Positions 42,358 to 56,271 of a DNA stretch of 64,000 nucleotides are shown here, piece after piece. The DNA is taken from positions 2,790,001 through 2,854,000 of the forward strand of contig NZ_CP047204.1 of the NCBI RefSeq assembly GCF_030408735.1, written 5' to 3'. The notes under the pieces were generated by a model, which did not search any database, was not told the DNA's origin, and saw only the letters and a list, made by a program, of their open reading frames with translations. Each line of letters starts with the position of its first letter. Position 1 is the stretch's first letter. The translations under genes were made by a program, and so were the position numbers. Source of the stretch: Corynebacterium faecale. Lineage in GTDB: Bacteria; Actinomycetota; Actinomycetes; Mycobacteriales; Mycobacteriaceae.

Positions 42358-42443
42358 CTCAAAGTGCACCCGCGGGCCAACCACCCGCCTGCAGGTTCGC
42401 AGGCGGATCCACATCGGCTGGGGGAAGGTAACTGCGCTTTCGC

Positions 42444-43331
42444 TTATGGACGCACGACCATCATCGGGCACGGTGCGGACTGCAGCAGCGCACGGGACGT
42501 GGAACCCAGGAGCATGCCCTTGAATCCACCGCGACCATGTGAGCCGACCACGAGCAGCTGTGCACCCTCGGATGCTTCAGACAGCGCCCTTACCGGACGG
42601 TCACGGGTGATGACCTTCTTCACCGGCACGCTCGGATGCTGTTCCATCAGTGGCTGGATACGTGCGAGGAGCATCTCAGTCTGCTCACGCTCCACGTCAT
42701 CCCACTGCTGCTGCGCCGCTGCGAGACCGGCGAGGGATGCCTGGACCTGCATGTCCATCCAGGTGTGTACCGCGACCAGTTCGGAACCACGTGCTTCAGC
42801 CTCGGCGAAGGCGAACTCGGTTGCCCGCTGGGAGACCTCTGAACCATCAACACCGACGACAACGGGGCCGTATTTGGTGTCTTCGTTGACGGCGCTGTCC
42901 TCGCGCACCACCACGACTGGGCAGCTCGCGTGGGAAACCACAGCTCCGGAGACTGATCCCATGACCATTCCGGAGAGGCCTCCCAGACCGCGGGAGCCCA
43001 TGACGATCATGGTGGAGGACTTGGACATCTCCAGCAGCATGTCAATCGGGCTGCCCTCTGCGATGGTGTGTCCGATCTTGATATCGGGTGCCACCTCATG
43101 TGCGATGGCCCGGGCCTCGTCGATCTTCTCCAGGGCTTCGGCCTGTAGGTCATCGAACAGTTCCTGCGGAGGCACCATTCCCTCTGCATAGAGGAACTGG
43201 GGCATGGTGTAACTGGAGGCGAGACGAAGTGGGATACCACGCTTGTTAGCCGTGTTCGCAGCCCATCGAACGGCCTGCTTGGAGGCATCGGACCCATCTA
43301 CTGCGACGACAACAATGTCTTCTACGCTCAT
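42444..43331 (-). CDS. Tandem universal stress protein
   Basis: 295 residues with two UspA domains. Each has an N-terminal Asp-bearing strand (VVVAVDGSDASKQAV; VVVGVDGSEVSQRA) and an ATP-binding G-x2-G-x9-G-S/T loop (MGSRGLGGLSGMVMGSVSG; VGSHGRGGFKGMLLGSTSR). Both loops are intact, so nucleotide binding is likely. GAAAGG lies upstream of ATG 43331. Tandem Usps in actinobacteria act in hypoxia, starvation or stationary phase; the exact role is unknown. Confidence 0.9.
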   Translation of the reverse strand: MSVEDIVVVAVDGSDASKQAVRWAANTANKRGIPLRLASSYTMPQFLYAEGMVPPQELFDDLQAEALEKIDEARAIAHEVAPDIKIGHTIAEGSPIDMLLEMSKSSTMIVMGSRGLGGLSGMVMGSVSGAVVSHASCPVVVVREDSAVNEDTKYGPVVVGVDGSEVSQRATEFAFAEAEARGSELVAVHTWMDMQVQASLAGLAAAQQQWDDVEREQTEMLLARIQPLMEQHPSVPVKKVITRDRPVRALSEASEGAQLLVVGSHGRGGFKGMLLGSTSRALLQSAPCPMMVVRP

Positions 43332-43494
43332 GTTTTGGTCGACCTTTCTCACTGCGAACCGCGGGTACATTAATCCACACGATTCAGAATCACTGTCACT
43401 CCCGATTGTACCGTGTATGTCCGGTTCTGTACTCCGGTTACTACCAGTTATGGGGGCGTAAAACAGTGACATATGTTGTACTTTTTAAATCACT

Positions 43495-44460
43495 TCACCA
43501 GATCCGCCCGAGAGCTTCAATTGAGGCCTTCCGTACCGCCGGGTCGAAGGCATATGTCACCGTGATGATCTCATCGAGTGCATAACGCTCGGCAAAACCC
43601 AACAGCTCGTCTGCCACCTGCTCCGCTGTGCCGGCAAAAGTGATCTCGAGGGAATCGGTGATGTGCTTCCACACCAGGGGCCCCAGTTTCTCCTCCAGAC
43701 CCTTCTCCGGGGGCGTGAGTTTTGACCGCTGGTTGGTCACAATCCCAGCAAACATCTTCTGCAGCGTGGACAGCTGGAACCTGGCCTCCTCCTCGGAATC
43801 CGCCACCATGACATTCGCCGCGGCCATCACATAGGGGTTCTCAGCACGCTCACGGTAGGACGCGATCGCCGGCCCCATCTGAAAAGGCGCAAAGTGGCTC
43901 GCGAACGCGAACGGCAACCCCATCTCCGCCGCCATCGCAGCACCGTTGACCGACGATCCCAGCATATAAAGCGGCACCTTCGACCCCTGGCCGGGGTGCG
44001 CGACCACGGCCGGCTGCCCCTCCGGGTCGCCAAGGTAACGTTGAAGTGCGCTTATCGACGCCGTGACATCCCCAACGTGGGCACTTCCCCTACCGAGTTC
44101 CCTCGCTGTGGCGGGATCTGTTCCCGGTGCCCTACCCAGGCCTGCTTCGATCCTGCCGGGAAACATCGCATCGAGTGTCCCGAGTTCCTCTGCAACGTGC
44201 AGCGGGGAATGATTGGGCAACATGATCCCACCGGACCCCACCCTGATGGTGTTGGTATTCGCCGCAATGTGCCCCATGAGCAAAGTGGTGGCGGATGAAG
44301 CCAGCGCCTCAGAGTTATGGTGCTCCGCCAACCAGTAGCGCTCATACCCGGCATCTTCCGCGATCTGGGCGGCCTCAACTGAATGGGCGATGGCCTGTCC
44401 GGCCGTCATCCCTTCACTGAGTGCCACAAGGTCGAGAACACTTAATCGTGGTTTTGCCAT
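43495..44460 (-). CDS. LLM-class flavin-dependent oxidoreductase
   Basis: 321 residues of the bacterial-luciferase-like fold (YhbW/YbbT subgroup). Visible blocks are YWLAEHHNSEALASSATTLL near 45, TIRVGSGGIMLPNHSPLHVA near 75 with flavin contacts, GLGRAPGTDP, and LYMLGSSVNGAAMAAEMG near 165. It uses reduced FMN supplied by a separate reductase; substrate unknown. The start ATG 44460 has no strong ribosome site and lies 35 bp after a small ORF. Confidence 0.88.
   Translation of the reverse strand: MAKPRLSVLDLVALSEGMTAGQAIAHSVEAAQIAEDAGYERYWLAEHHNSEALASSATTLLMGHIAANTNTIRVGSGGIMLPNHSPLHVAEELGTLDAMFPGRIEAGLGRAPGTDPATARELGRGSAHVGDVTASISALQRYLGDPEGQPAVVAHPGQGSKVPLYMLGSSVNGAAMAAEMGLPFAFASHFAPFQMGPAIASYRERAENPYVMAAANVMVADSEEEARFQLSTLQKMFAGIVTNQRSKLTPPEKGLEEKLGPLVWKHITDSLEITFAGTAEQVADELLGFAERYALDEIITVTYAFDPAVRKASIEALGRIW
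44050..44060 (-). repeat. CGTCGAYAAGC word, copy 12
   Basis: Reverse copy (T variant) inside the LLM oxidoreductase gene. It is the last copy seen. Confidence 0.6.
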
Positions 44461-44495
44461 ATCAGCCCGTAAAGTAGTCAGAGTTGTAGAGGCGA

Positions 44496-44633
44496 TTATG
44501 CCTCAATAGTAGGAGCATCCGCATTAGCCGGGTACAGCAGATCGAACAAGGTCCGCCCCACGTCGGAGGACAGCTGTCCGAGATCCGTGGCCAAGAATTC
44601 CAGAATTGGGTTGATGATTACGTTGAAGTCCAT
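44496..44633 (-). CDS. Candidate 45-residue acidic small protein
   Basis: The minus-strand frame from ATG 44633 begins MDFNVIINPILEFLATDLGQ, continues as an amphipathic, acidic helix and ends ADAPTIEA. Size and character are like the corynebacterial PorA/PorH channel peptides, but I see no sequence match. There is no ribosome-binding site, and its first base overlaps the start of the divergent pseudouridine synthase, which weakens the call. If real, it may be co-transcribed with the LLM oxidoreductase. Confidence 0.4.
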   Translation of the reverse strand: MDFNVIINPILEFLATDLGQLSSDVGRTLFDLLYPANADAPTIEA

Positions 44634-45633
44634 GCCAAACAGGGTAGTACAAAAAGCTAAGGCTCAGCCGCCGCTGCCCATCCGAAACGGACTGAACCCC
44701 TCACGCGCTATCCTGCCGCGGGATGAGAAACCGGTTACAGCCCGGGATCTCATCGATCATCTGATCAGCTCTCAACGCTATCTTCACCCTGACGATAACG
44801 CCGATGCCCTGCAGAAACGTTTCGACGACCGCGAGGTAGTTGATCTCTGGGGCACACCCTATGCCCCTGATGATCTGGTGAACCCAGGCGAGGACATCTG
44901 GTTCTACCGGATTCCCGCGGCGGAACGCCCGATCCCCTACACAATTCACATCATCCACGAAGACGATGATCTCCTGGTCGTAGACAAACCCCCGTATCTT
45001 GCCACCATGCCGCGTGGCCGGCACATCACGGAAACCGCTCTGGTGAAAATGCGTGTGCTGACCGGTAATCAGGATCTCACCCCTGCCCACCGCCTCGACC
45101 GGCTGACCTCTGGTGTCCTGGTCATGGTCAAGCGCCCTGAGCTGCGGGGAATGTATCAGACGCTGTTTGCCCGCCGTGAGGCCACCAAGACCTATGAGGC
45201 CATCGGAGACTTCCGGCCTGAGCTCATTCCCGGTGAAGAACCTGTGATCTGGGAATCCCGCATTGAAAAGGAACGTGGGATAGTGCAGGCCTATGTGGTG
45301 GACGGTGAGCCCAATACGCGCACACGACTGCTCAGTGTGACCCCTGTGGATGATGCTGAGCAGGCCGAGCTGGAGGCCATGCACGGACCACTGGAGCGCC
45401 AAGGCCGGTATGTCCTTGCACCAGAGACGGGTAAGACCCACCAACTCCGCATTCATATGCGGGATGCTGGTGTCCCGATCCTCGGTGATCCCCTCTACCC
45501 GGTGCTTCATGCTGTTGATGACGAGGACTACACCACCCCGATGCACCTGATCGCCAGAACACTCACCTTCACCGACCCCCAAAGCGGTCTTAAGCGAACT
45601 TTCATATCTCACCGCCCCACCGGTTCCCTCTAA
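44632..45633 (+). CDS. RluA-family pseudouridine synthase
   Basis: Isomerises uridine to pseudouridine in rRNA or tRNA. About 333 residues: an N-terminal S4-like segment (VTARDLIDHLI), then the catalytic domain with HEDDDLLVVDKPPYLATMP, the catalytic-Asp motif PAHRLDRLTSGVLVM, and ETGKTHQLRIHMRDAGVPI, a block that binds RNA. ATG 44632 is the best guess; the frame is open to 44587. Target nucleotide cannot be told from sequence. Confidence 0.9.
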   Translation: MPNRVVQKAKAQPPLPIRNGLNPSRAILPRDEKPVTARDLIDHLISSQRYLHPDDNADALQKRFDDREVVDLWGTPYAPDDLVNPGEDIWFYRIPAAERPIPYTIHIIHEDDDLLVVDKPPYLATMPRGRHITETALVKMRVLTGNQDLTPAHRLDRLTSGVLVMVKRPELRGMYQTLFARREATKTYEAIGDFRPELIPGEEPVIWESRIEKERGIVQAYVVDGEPNTRTRLLSVTPVDDAEQAELEAMHGPLERQGRYVLAPETGKTHQLRIHMRDAGVPILGDPLYPVLHAVDDEDYTTPMHLIARTLTFTDPQSGLKRTFISHRPTGSL

Positions 45634-45642
45634 CCAACCAAC

Positions 45643-45682
45643 AAAAAAGGGGGGTGGTGACCAAGAATGGTCACCACCCCCC
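45643..45682 (-). terminator. rRNA operon 1 terminator
   Basis: A 15-bp perfect stem (45649-45663 with 45668-45682) and a 4-nt loop. Reading on the minus strand it is followed by T6. It terminates the rRNA transcript before the convergent pseudouridine synthase. Confidence 0.9.
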
Positions 45683-45712
45683 ACCTACTGCTGATAGTGG
45701 ACACACAACAAC

Positions 45713-45750
45713 CAAGCACCGCACACCCCAACCAGGGTGTGCGGTGCTTG
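45713..45750 (-). terminator. rRNA operon 1 first hairpin
   Basis: CAAGCACCGCACACCC pairs perfectly with GGGTGTGCGGTGCTTG around a 6-nt loop, just downstream of 5S; terminator or processing stem. Confidence 0.8.
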
Positions 45751-45770
45751 ACCACAATCATTAAGTTTTA

Positions 45771-45889
45771 GGTCGGCGGTAACCTACTCTCCCACACCCT
45801 CCCGAGTGCAGTACCATCAGCGTAACCAGGCTTAGCTTCCGGGTTCGAAATGGGACCGGGCGTTTCCCTGCTACTATCACCACCGACAC
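45771..45889 (-). rRNA. rrf: 5S ribosomal RNA, copy 1
   Basis: The minus-strand sequence of 119 nt has the standard 5S features: GGTCCCATTTCGAACCCGG and a closing helix GTCGG/CCGAC type at the ends. It follows 23S after about 115 bp. Confidence 0.95.
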
Positions 45890-46005
45890 AACCAACAGGC
45901 CACACACACCAACCGGTGCATGTACGTGTGCTGTGCTAGACACTGCATAGTGGACGCGAACAACTAATAAGTTCTGTTTTGTTACATTGCGTTAATATCC
46001 AAACC

Positions 46006-50966
<4,961 letters not shown>

Positions 50967-51308
50967 ATATGAAAACAAAAAATTTCCAAGGCCGTGAAAA
51001 GCCCGAAAAACCTAGCAAAACAAACAACAACACACCCACCCTAAGATGAACTGCGTGTCTGGCTGTTTCAACCAAATAATGGTTAATAAAAAAACATTCT
51101 TCCCAACCCCCACTTTTATCCCGACGGGGAAAAGCATGAAGGAGGCCGGGTGTTATCGTAATAAACCATGCACAAAATTAAACGACACCAACAACCCGAA
51201 AGCTGTCAGTACCTTTATTTACAGTGGTTAGGGTATATGCATCCCCACCACCCGGCATGACCACCACCACCCCAAAAGAGGCGATAGTACGACAAACAAA
51301 AAATAAAT

Positions 51309-51339
51309 GGCACACTATTGAGTTCTCAAACAACATTCG
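51309..51339 (-). promoter_or_regulatory. rRNA leader antitermination motif
   Basis: Minus-strand TTGTTTGAGAACTCAATAGT followed by GTGCC is the conserved actinobacterial rrn leader element, likely boxA-like and part of the processing stem. Confidence 0.65.
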
Positions 51340-51396
51340 CACACCCCATCCACGCAACAACTTCTTCAGTGTTGGTGTCTGTTGGCAGCTTGATCA

Positions 51397-51425
51397 ACTT
51401 TACGTAACCTGATGTTCAAAGTCAA
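51397..51425 (-). promoter_or_regulatory. rRNA operon 1 promoter
   Basis: On the minus strand a -35 TTGACT (51425-51420), 17-bp spacer and -10 TAAAGT (51402-51397), about 60 bp upstream of the leader motif. Confidence 0.65.
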
Positions 51426-51774
51426 AACGCTTTGTTTCCACCAAAGTAAGTATTACTGATTATCAGCACCTGTTTTCCTTGATCCGCCACACAACCAGTC
51501 TCACTGGCGGGGCGTTGTCGGTCGGCCTGACTCGTATTAATCTACACACCCCACCCCACACCCACAAACCCCCAGCTCACAACAGGTATTTAGAAACTCT
51601 TCAACCAAATGGGAACACCATCAAGTTTAATGATCACTGTTTGAGGCAATGAGTTCCCTTATCCAAGCGGACAAACAGCTCCATTGTTAGCCTCTTCTCC
51701 TTATAGCGCTACATGTCCTTCTATAGCTCTGTGTCGCCTGACGGGCCCGACCCCCGGTTAGGAGACGCTGATAA

Positions 51775-52624
51775 GGCGCTGTTGCAAACTCAGCGTGCTG
51801 ATGGGGTGAGAGTGGAATAATTAGGACCATGGGTATCTTCTCGGGTCGTCATTTCCCCCGTGCCATCATTCTGTGGGCAGTGCGCAGGTCACTACCCGCT
51901 ACGGCGTCAGCTATCGGGACCTCGAAGAGATGATGACTTCAGCCGCGGCGTGCCAGTCGATCACACCACGATTCTCACCGTTGGGGCCAGAAATACTCCC
52001 CTTAAGCTGGACAAGCACACCCGCAGGTCACGGCGGTTACCTGACTGGCAGGCCCGGTCCTGGCGAGTGGACGAGACCTACATCCGGGTCAGCGGGAAGT
52101 GGTGCTACCTCTATCGGGCGATTACCGCTGGTGGGCAGACCCTGGACTTTTATCTCTCACCAAAACGGAATGTGGCTGCGGCCAAGCGTTTCCTGGCCAA
52201 GACCCTGCGGTCGAACGCGTCAGCCGGGTTCCCGCGGGTGATTAATACAGATAAGGCACCCTCCCTGGCCAAGGCGATCTCCGAGCTCAAGGAAGAAGGC
52301 ATCTGCCCACCGACAGTGGAGCACCGTCAGGTGAAATACCTGAACAACGTTCTCGAGGGAGATCATGGGCGGCTGAAAAGGATCCTGGGGCCGAAGGGTG
52401 CATTTAAGAACAGGACATCTGCATATCGGACGCTGAAGGGGATGGAAGCGATGCACTCCTTGCGGAAAGGTCAGGGGACGATGTTTGCTTACGGGCAACC
52501 GAACCCGGACGCGGTGATCGTCAGCCGGGTCTTCGAGACGGCCTGAGAACGCTGAGTCGCAGAGACCATGGAGAAATGAAACTCGGGCGTTCGTGGCCCC
52601 TCCACCCGACTTTGCAACAGCACC
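51775..52624 (+). mobile_element. IS6-family insertion sequence, decayed
   Basis: About 850 bp with terminal inverted repeats GGCGCTGTTGCAAACT (left) and GGTGCTGTTGCAAAGT (right, reverse complement). Flanking 8-mers differ (GCTGATAA and TTTCGGAT), so no target duplication remains. The element contains one disrupted transposase. Confidence 0.9.
51832..52546 (+). pseudogene. IS6-family transposase, frameshifted near the N-terminus
   Basis: The expected N-terminus MGIFSGRHFPRAIILWAVR is in one frame, RYGVSYRDLEEMM in a second, and the rest (from GVPVDHTTI) in a third, so at least two indels break the reading frame before codon 60. Downstream the DDE catalytic residues are intact: WRVDETYI, VINTDKAPS and the Glu in NNVLEGDHGRLK. 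The last 200 codons are clean, so decay appears recent. Related elements include IS6100-like IS of corynebacteria. Confidence 0.9.
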
Positions 52625-52726
52625 TTTCGGATTGACCTGACAGATAATCTCGTCTTGGGCTCGTGAGCGCGTCTACAGGTTGATCAACCAAGATGTTTGG
52701 GCGCGGTGATGGTGGAGGAATTTTCG

Positions 52727-53419
52727 ATGGGGATTAATCGACGAGATTTGTTAAGGCTAGCGTCCACAGTTCCACTCCTGATGGTGGGCGGGTCCTCGAT
52801 ATCCGCATGTGGGAAAGCGCCGAGTGCGTCAATTGGTCCTACATGGTTTACGAGTTTCGGGACGATGGTTCTGGCTCCTTTGATTGCCGACGGTGCGTCA
52901 AAAGCGTTGAGTAGTGGGTGGTCCGCGTGGGAAGAAGGACGGCGCGAGTTAATATCCTATGTGGGGGAAAACGGTTGGAATTTTATATCGAATTCAACGT
53001 TGGGGGACCAGGTTCCCCCTGCGTTGATATTTCGCGCTTGCCGAGACCAAATGAGTAACCCTGCAACGGATTTGCTAGTGGTGGGTGTAAATCAATGCCG
53101 AGAAAGCGTCATCTTTGAACCTTGGGCATGGCAGGCGCTGTACTTATTCGTCAATGATCTCACCCATGATAAAAAGGGCGATGATCTAGCGGGCTTTCAA
53201 GCGCTTTGTAAGATCAGCCTCCTTCCTTCCGGGGTCTCCGACACAACAGCGACAGCTACAGGAAGATCCACCCTTATGGGGTACCGGACTCGTAACGGTT
53301 CTGTGGAAATGAATCGTCGAACTGGAGAGGAAGGCGAGACGATAGTTCAGGTTACGGCCACAGGAATACCTACATCCGAGGGGCTCCCAACTGTTCGAGA
53401 TTTTGTCTTACCTAAATAG
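52727..53419 (+). CDS. Tat-type lipoprotein of unknown function
   Basis: 230 residues. The signal carries the twin-arginine motif INRRDLLRLAS and then a lipobox SISAC, so it should be exported folded and anchored by lipid. The mature part includes a Trp-rich region (GWSAWEEGRRELI, WAWQALYLFVND) and no recognisable domain. ATG 52727 has GGAGGAA upstream. Base composition is lower in GC than the main chromosome part. It is convergent with the next lipoprotein gene; not related to any family I know. Confidence 0.75.
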   Translation: MGINRRDLLRLASTVPLLMVGGSSISACGKAPSASIGPTWFTSFGTMVLAPLIADGASKALSSGWSAWEEGRRELISYVGENGWNFISNSTLGDQVPPALIFRACRDQMSNPATDLLVVGVNQCRESVIFEPWAWQALYLFVNDLTHDKKGDDLAGFQALCKISLLPSGVSDTTATATGRSTLMGYRTRNGSVEMNRRTGEEGETIVQVTATGIPTSEGLPTVRDFVLPK

Positions 53420-53464
53420 GGCATACCTTAACCTTGTAAAATCTGCTCTCGAACAGCTATTTGG

Positions 53465-54460
53465 CTAGTATTGGTGGTTCTCGACCCAGGCAACAGCGCC
53501 GCAGAGCTCCGCGTCGGTGATGTATCCCTCCTGACATCCGTGGAGTGTTTGGATCTCACCGGAAGAGGGATTGCGCTGGCCCTGGTCGTTGTGCCCGTAA
53601 CCGCAGATCGCAGCTGCGCAACCCTCGTAGGACGGGGCCGGTCCATCCTCGTGCATCCACACCTCCTCAGCCATTTGGGCTTCGTAATCATCGTTACGGC
53701 AGTTGACAGGGTCGTAGACGATCGTCTGGTCCGACATGAGTGCGGCGTCGTTCTCCCAGCACTGGACGAAAACGGGTGCTGACGACCCCTGTTCTACCGC
53801 GGCGGCGGTCTCCGGAGCGGTTGACTGTGTCATCGTCACCGACGGGGTAGTGTCGATGATTTCGCCAGCATTATTGACCTTGGGCAACTTCATCTTTGTA
53901 TCCTCGAACAGCATATATTCAGCGTTCTCAGGCACGATCCACACGCCGAAGTGCTTTGCTTTTTGCCTCTCGTCGAGAGTGCTAGACCACAATTCGTATC
54001 CGTCGCCTTCATGGCAATTAATGGCCATATCCGGGGTTTCGGTGAAGCCTTCGGAGTTGATGATCTGCGGGTCGTGGAGCATTGTCCACCCATTCTCTGC
54101 TGTGCGTACCTCAAATACCCCGGAGACCTGCAGGTAGGTTTTCCCATCCACCAGTTCGGGGCCCGAGCCATAATCATCGACGCGACCAAGGCATACATCA
54201 GACATAGTGACGTCCTCAGGAGTGAAAGAGGCGTCGCAGGGAAGGTGAGAGTAGCAATCAAACTTGATTGGCTCCCCGACCTTAATTTCCTGGATATCGC
54301 CTCCGGGCTCGATATCTTCGGACGGAGCGACAGCGGACTCAAACTCACTCAGCACTGCCTCAGAGACAGGTGAGGATGACGCTGTATCGCCGTTGGGAGA
54401 GCAAGCGGTGACACCGAGCGCCAGGACAAAAGTGCTGAGGGTGAGGAGCAGGCGTTTCAT
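53465..54460 (-). CDS. Cys-rich lipoprotein of unknown function
   Basis: 331 residues. The signal LTLSTFVLALGVTAC ends in a lipobox, then Asp/Ser-rich linker, a domain with FDCYSHLPCDASF, and a C-terminal Cys-rich module (GCAAAICGYGHNDQGQRN, LHGCQEGYITDAELCG). Ten or so Cys in the mature part suggest disulphides in an oxidising compartment. AGAAGG precedes the ATG. I do not recognise the family; the C-terminal module recurs in corynebacterial and phage-associated lipoproteins as far as I recall. Confidence 0.75.
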   Translation of the reverse strand: MKRLLLTLSTFVLALGVTACSPNGDTASSSPVSEAVLSEFESAVAPSEDIEPGGDIQEIKVGEPIKFDCYSHLPCDASFTPEDVTMSDVCLGRVDDYGSGPELVDGKTYLQVSGVFEVRTAENGWTMLHDPQIINSEGFTETPDMAINCHEGDGYELWSSTLDERQKAKHFGVWIVPENAEYMLFEDTKMKLPKVNNAGEIIDTTPSVTMTQSTAPETAAAVEQGSSAPVFVQCWENDAALMSDQTIVYDPVNCRNDDYEAQMAEEVWMHEDGPAPSYEGCAAAICGYGHNDQGQRNPSSGEIQTLHGCQEGYITDAELCGAVAWVENHQY

Positions 54461-54599
54461 TCCGCATACCTTCTTTCATGATGGTGTCGCCATACGCGGA
54501 TGGGGTGGGTGGCGATGTGAGGCCGTTACACTGCTTATTTTATCGAAAGGGCAGATACACCACTCAGTCGGACTTGACCCTCGGTTAACCCACTGTCTT

Positions 54600-55826
54600 T
54601 TACGTTAGCTCTTTCCGAAGGGTTCGCAAGTAAGAGAGACCCCCTTGATTAATGCAGTCACGGGCAATATTTCTCAGAGCATCAAGAACTGAATCCAAGG
54701 AGTCTCGAACACCGATTGACGTGGTAACCGGGATGAATTTCTTCAACGGAACCCGAGGATCCTCAGGGAAAAATCCAGGCTCTCCTGGAGTCCACATCAC
54801 GATCGGACTCGGGTCGCGGGATTCCAGTCCCACGCGTACTTCATATTCGCCTGTTCCGGTTTTTTCCCCTACCATTCGCGCGAGAATCAGCAGATCCGTG
54901 AGATAAGATTCCAGGAAAATGGAGGACACCACAGTAGAGCCAGTGTGGTTCTCAGGTGCATGGATACCTCCAAGAGCCATCGCTACTGATACCGAGCCGT
55001 CATGATGCAAAGTGACCTGCGCTGTAAATAAATCATCGTCGCTTGAGGAGGTAAGAACCCAACTACGCAGGCCAGGCCGAGGATTCGCATATCTGACGTT
55101 GCGAATCGGGCCAAAGATGTCTCCCCTTTTGACGCGTAGGGACTCCCCGTAGGATTTCTGTACTACTTCTCTGATGTCTATATCACTCATCCGGGGGCCT
55201 AGGATCGGGATGCAGGGTCGGGCAACACCGATAAACCAGGTGCGGTCATCATCGCGATGAAGATCTGCTTGATCGTAGAGGGACTGGAGGGCTTCATCAG
55301 CGAAACGTTGCTCGTTGAATCTTTCCCGGTACATCCGAGAAATCTCGCGCTCCCCCAGCCAGGTGGTATCTGCTCCCACCCGTATCGGCACTCCAAACAT
55401 CTCTCCCCGATACACCAGGTGTGGTCGATCAGCACTCGCTGGCACGGAGACTACCACCGCTTGTCCCTGGTCATCTTGGAGGAGAAAGGCCTCGACCCCG
55501 AAGACAGGAGGGTGAATATGGTGGATGGTCGCAGCAATCAGACTACGTTCATACCCCTCTCTAAACCCCGGGGCATCATGACGGGCTACGGCAGCCTTCT
55601 CGTTCTCTTTCACCCCGTAGATAATTAAGCCGCCACCGTTGTTTGCCATGGCGGCAATGTCTTTGACGAATTCTTCTCCTTTGAGCTTCTTCTGCTCGAC
55701 CAGATCCTGTTTCCAGTCCAGGTCATCGCGTTCCTCTACTCCTTCCTCGATGGCTTGGTTGATCATGTCGATGGTGAAGGGGCCAGGACGCTGGCCGAGC
55801 TCGCGATGAAGGGCACTGAAGATCAT
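54600..55826 (-). CDS. AlbA_2/Schlafen-type DNA-binding domain protein
   Basis: 408 residues. The N-terminal 130 residues carry the AlbA_2 (AAA_4, Schlafen-related) domain: EERDDLDWKQDL, then KDIAAMANNGGGLIIYGVKE, the strongest signature. The rest shows no motif I can name. Proteins of this type are often in islands and can act in phage defence or as RNA/DNA-binding regulators. It sits in the island between the rRNA operons with the two lipoprotein genes; GTGGGAAA precedes the ATG. Confidence 0.78.
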   Translation of the reverse strand: MIFSALHRELGQRPGPFTIDMINQAIEEGVEERDDLDWKQDLVEQKKLKGEEFVKDIAAMANNGGGLIIYGVKENEKAAVARHDAPGFREGYERSLIAATIHHIHPPVFGVEAFLLQDDQGQAVVVSVPASADRPHLVYRGEMFGVPIRVGADTTWLGEREISRMYRERFNEQRFADEALQSLYDQADLHRDDDRTWFIGVARPCIPILGPRMSDIDIREVVQKSYGESLRVKRGDIFGPIRNVRYANPRPGLRSWVLTSSSDDDLFTAQVTLHHDGSVSVAMALGGIHAPENHTGSTVVSSIFLESYLTDLLILARMVGEKTGTGEYEVRVGLESRDPSPIVMWTPGEPGFFPEDPRVPLKKFIPVTTSIGVRDSLDSVLDALRNIARDCINQGGLSYLRTLRKELT

Positions 55827-56271
55827 TTTCCCACTCTAATGAAGATCCTCGACGCTTTCAGGGGGTGCAGAAGCCCACGCTGCTCTTTCGCGCCCTTGGA
55901 GGTGACTTAGTTTTTCCGACGGTTTTGTCCCTATATCTCTATGCATAGGGTGGTGCTGCAAACTCCGGGAGGAGAACCCTAGGACGCACAGTCCCAGATT
56001 GTTGGGATGTTAGGGGTCTACCAAACGGGGGCCAGGTCCGTCGCCTGAAGCAGCAGTGTTGTCGCACGGAACGCCACACCTTGGCCCCTGCTATAATAAA
56101 GGCAGTGGTAGCCTGATCTGCCATTCTCCGAGCCTAAGTTCCCACGTGACGACGGCGTCGAGGACAACCGATTCATGCGGAACTCAGAAGTTTACTTTCC
56201 TGTTGTGATACTCCATCTCATCCAGGGTTGGTAGGCGTGGGATACTTCAGCCCGGAAATAGTGAGATCGAC
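55827..56271. other. Intergenic region with a possible IS end
   Basis: 445 bp without a supported gene. GGTGCTGCAAACT at 55952-55964 resembles an IS6 terminal repeat. TATAAT at about 56091 could be a -10. No further structure was seen. Confidence 0.4.

Larger units (their letters stand above)
50967..51774 (-). other. rRNA operon 1 leader and upstream region
   Basis: About 800 bp with no gene. It includes the leader antitermination motif, the promoter, and upstream AT-rich DNA before the IS6 element. Short open frames here have no homology. Confidence 0.7.

Noticed and set aside
51767..52632. Target-site duplication around the IS6 element
   Set aside because: The flanking 8-mers differ, so no duplication can be claimed.
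55939..56124. 61-codon minus-strand frame
   Set aside because: Proline/arginine-rich with no homology; lies in IS-debris-like DNA.
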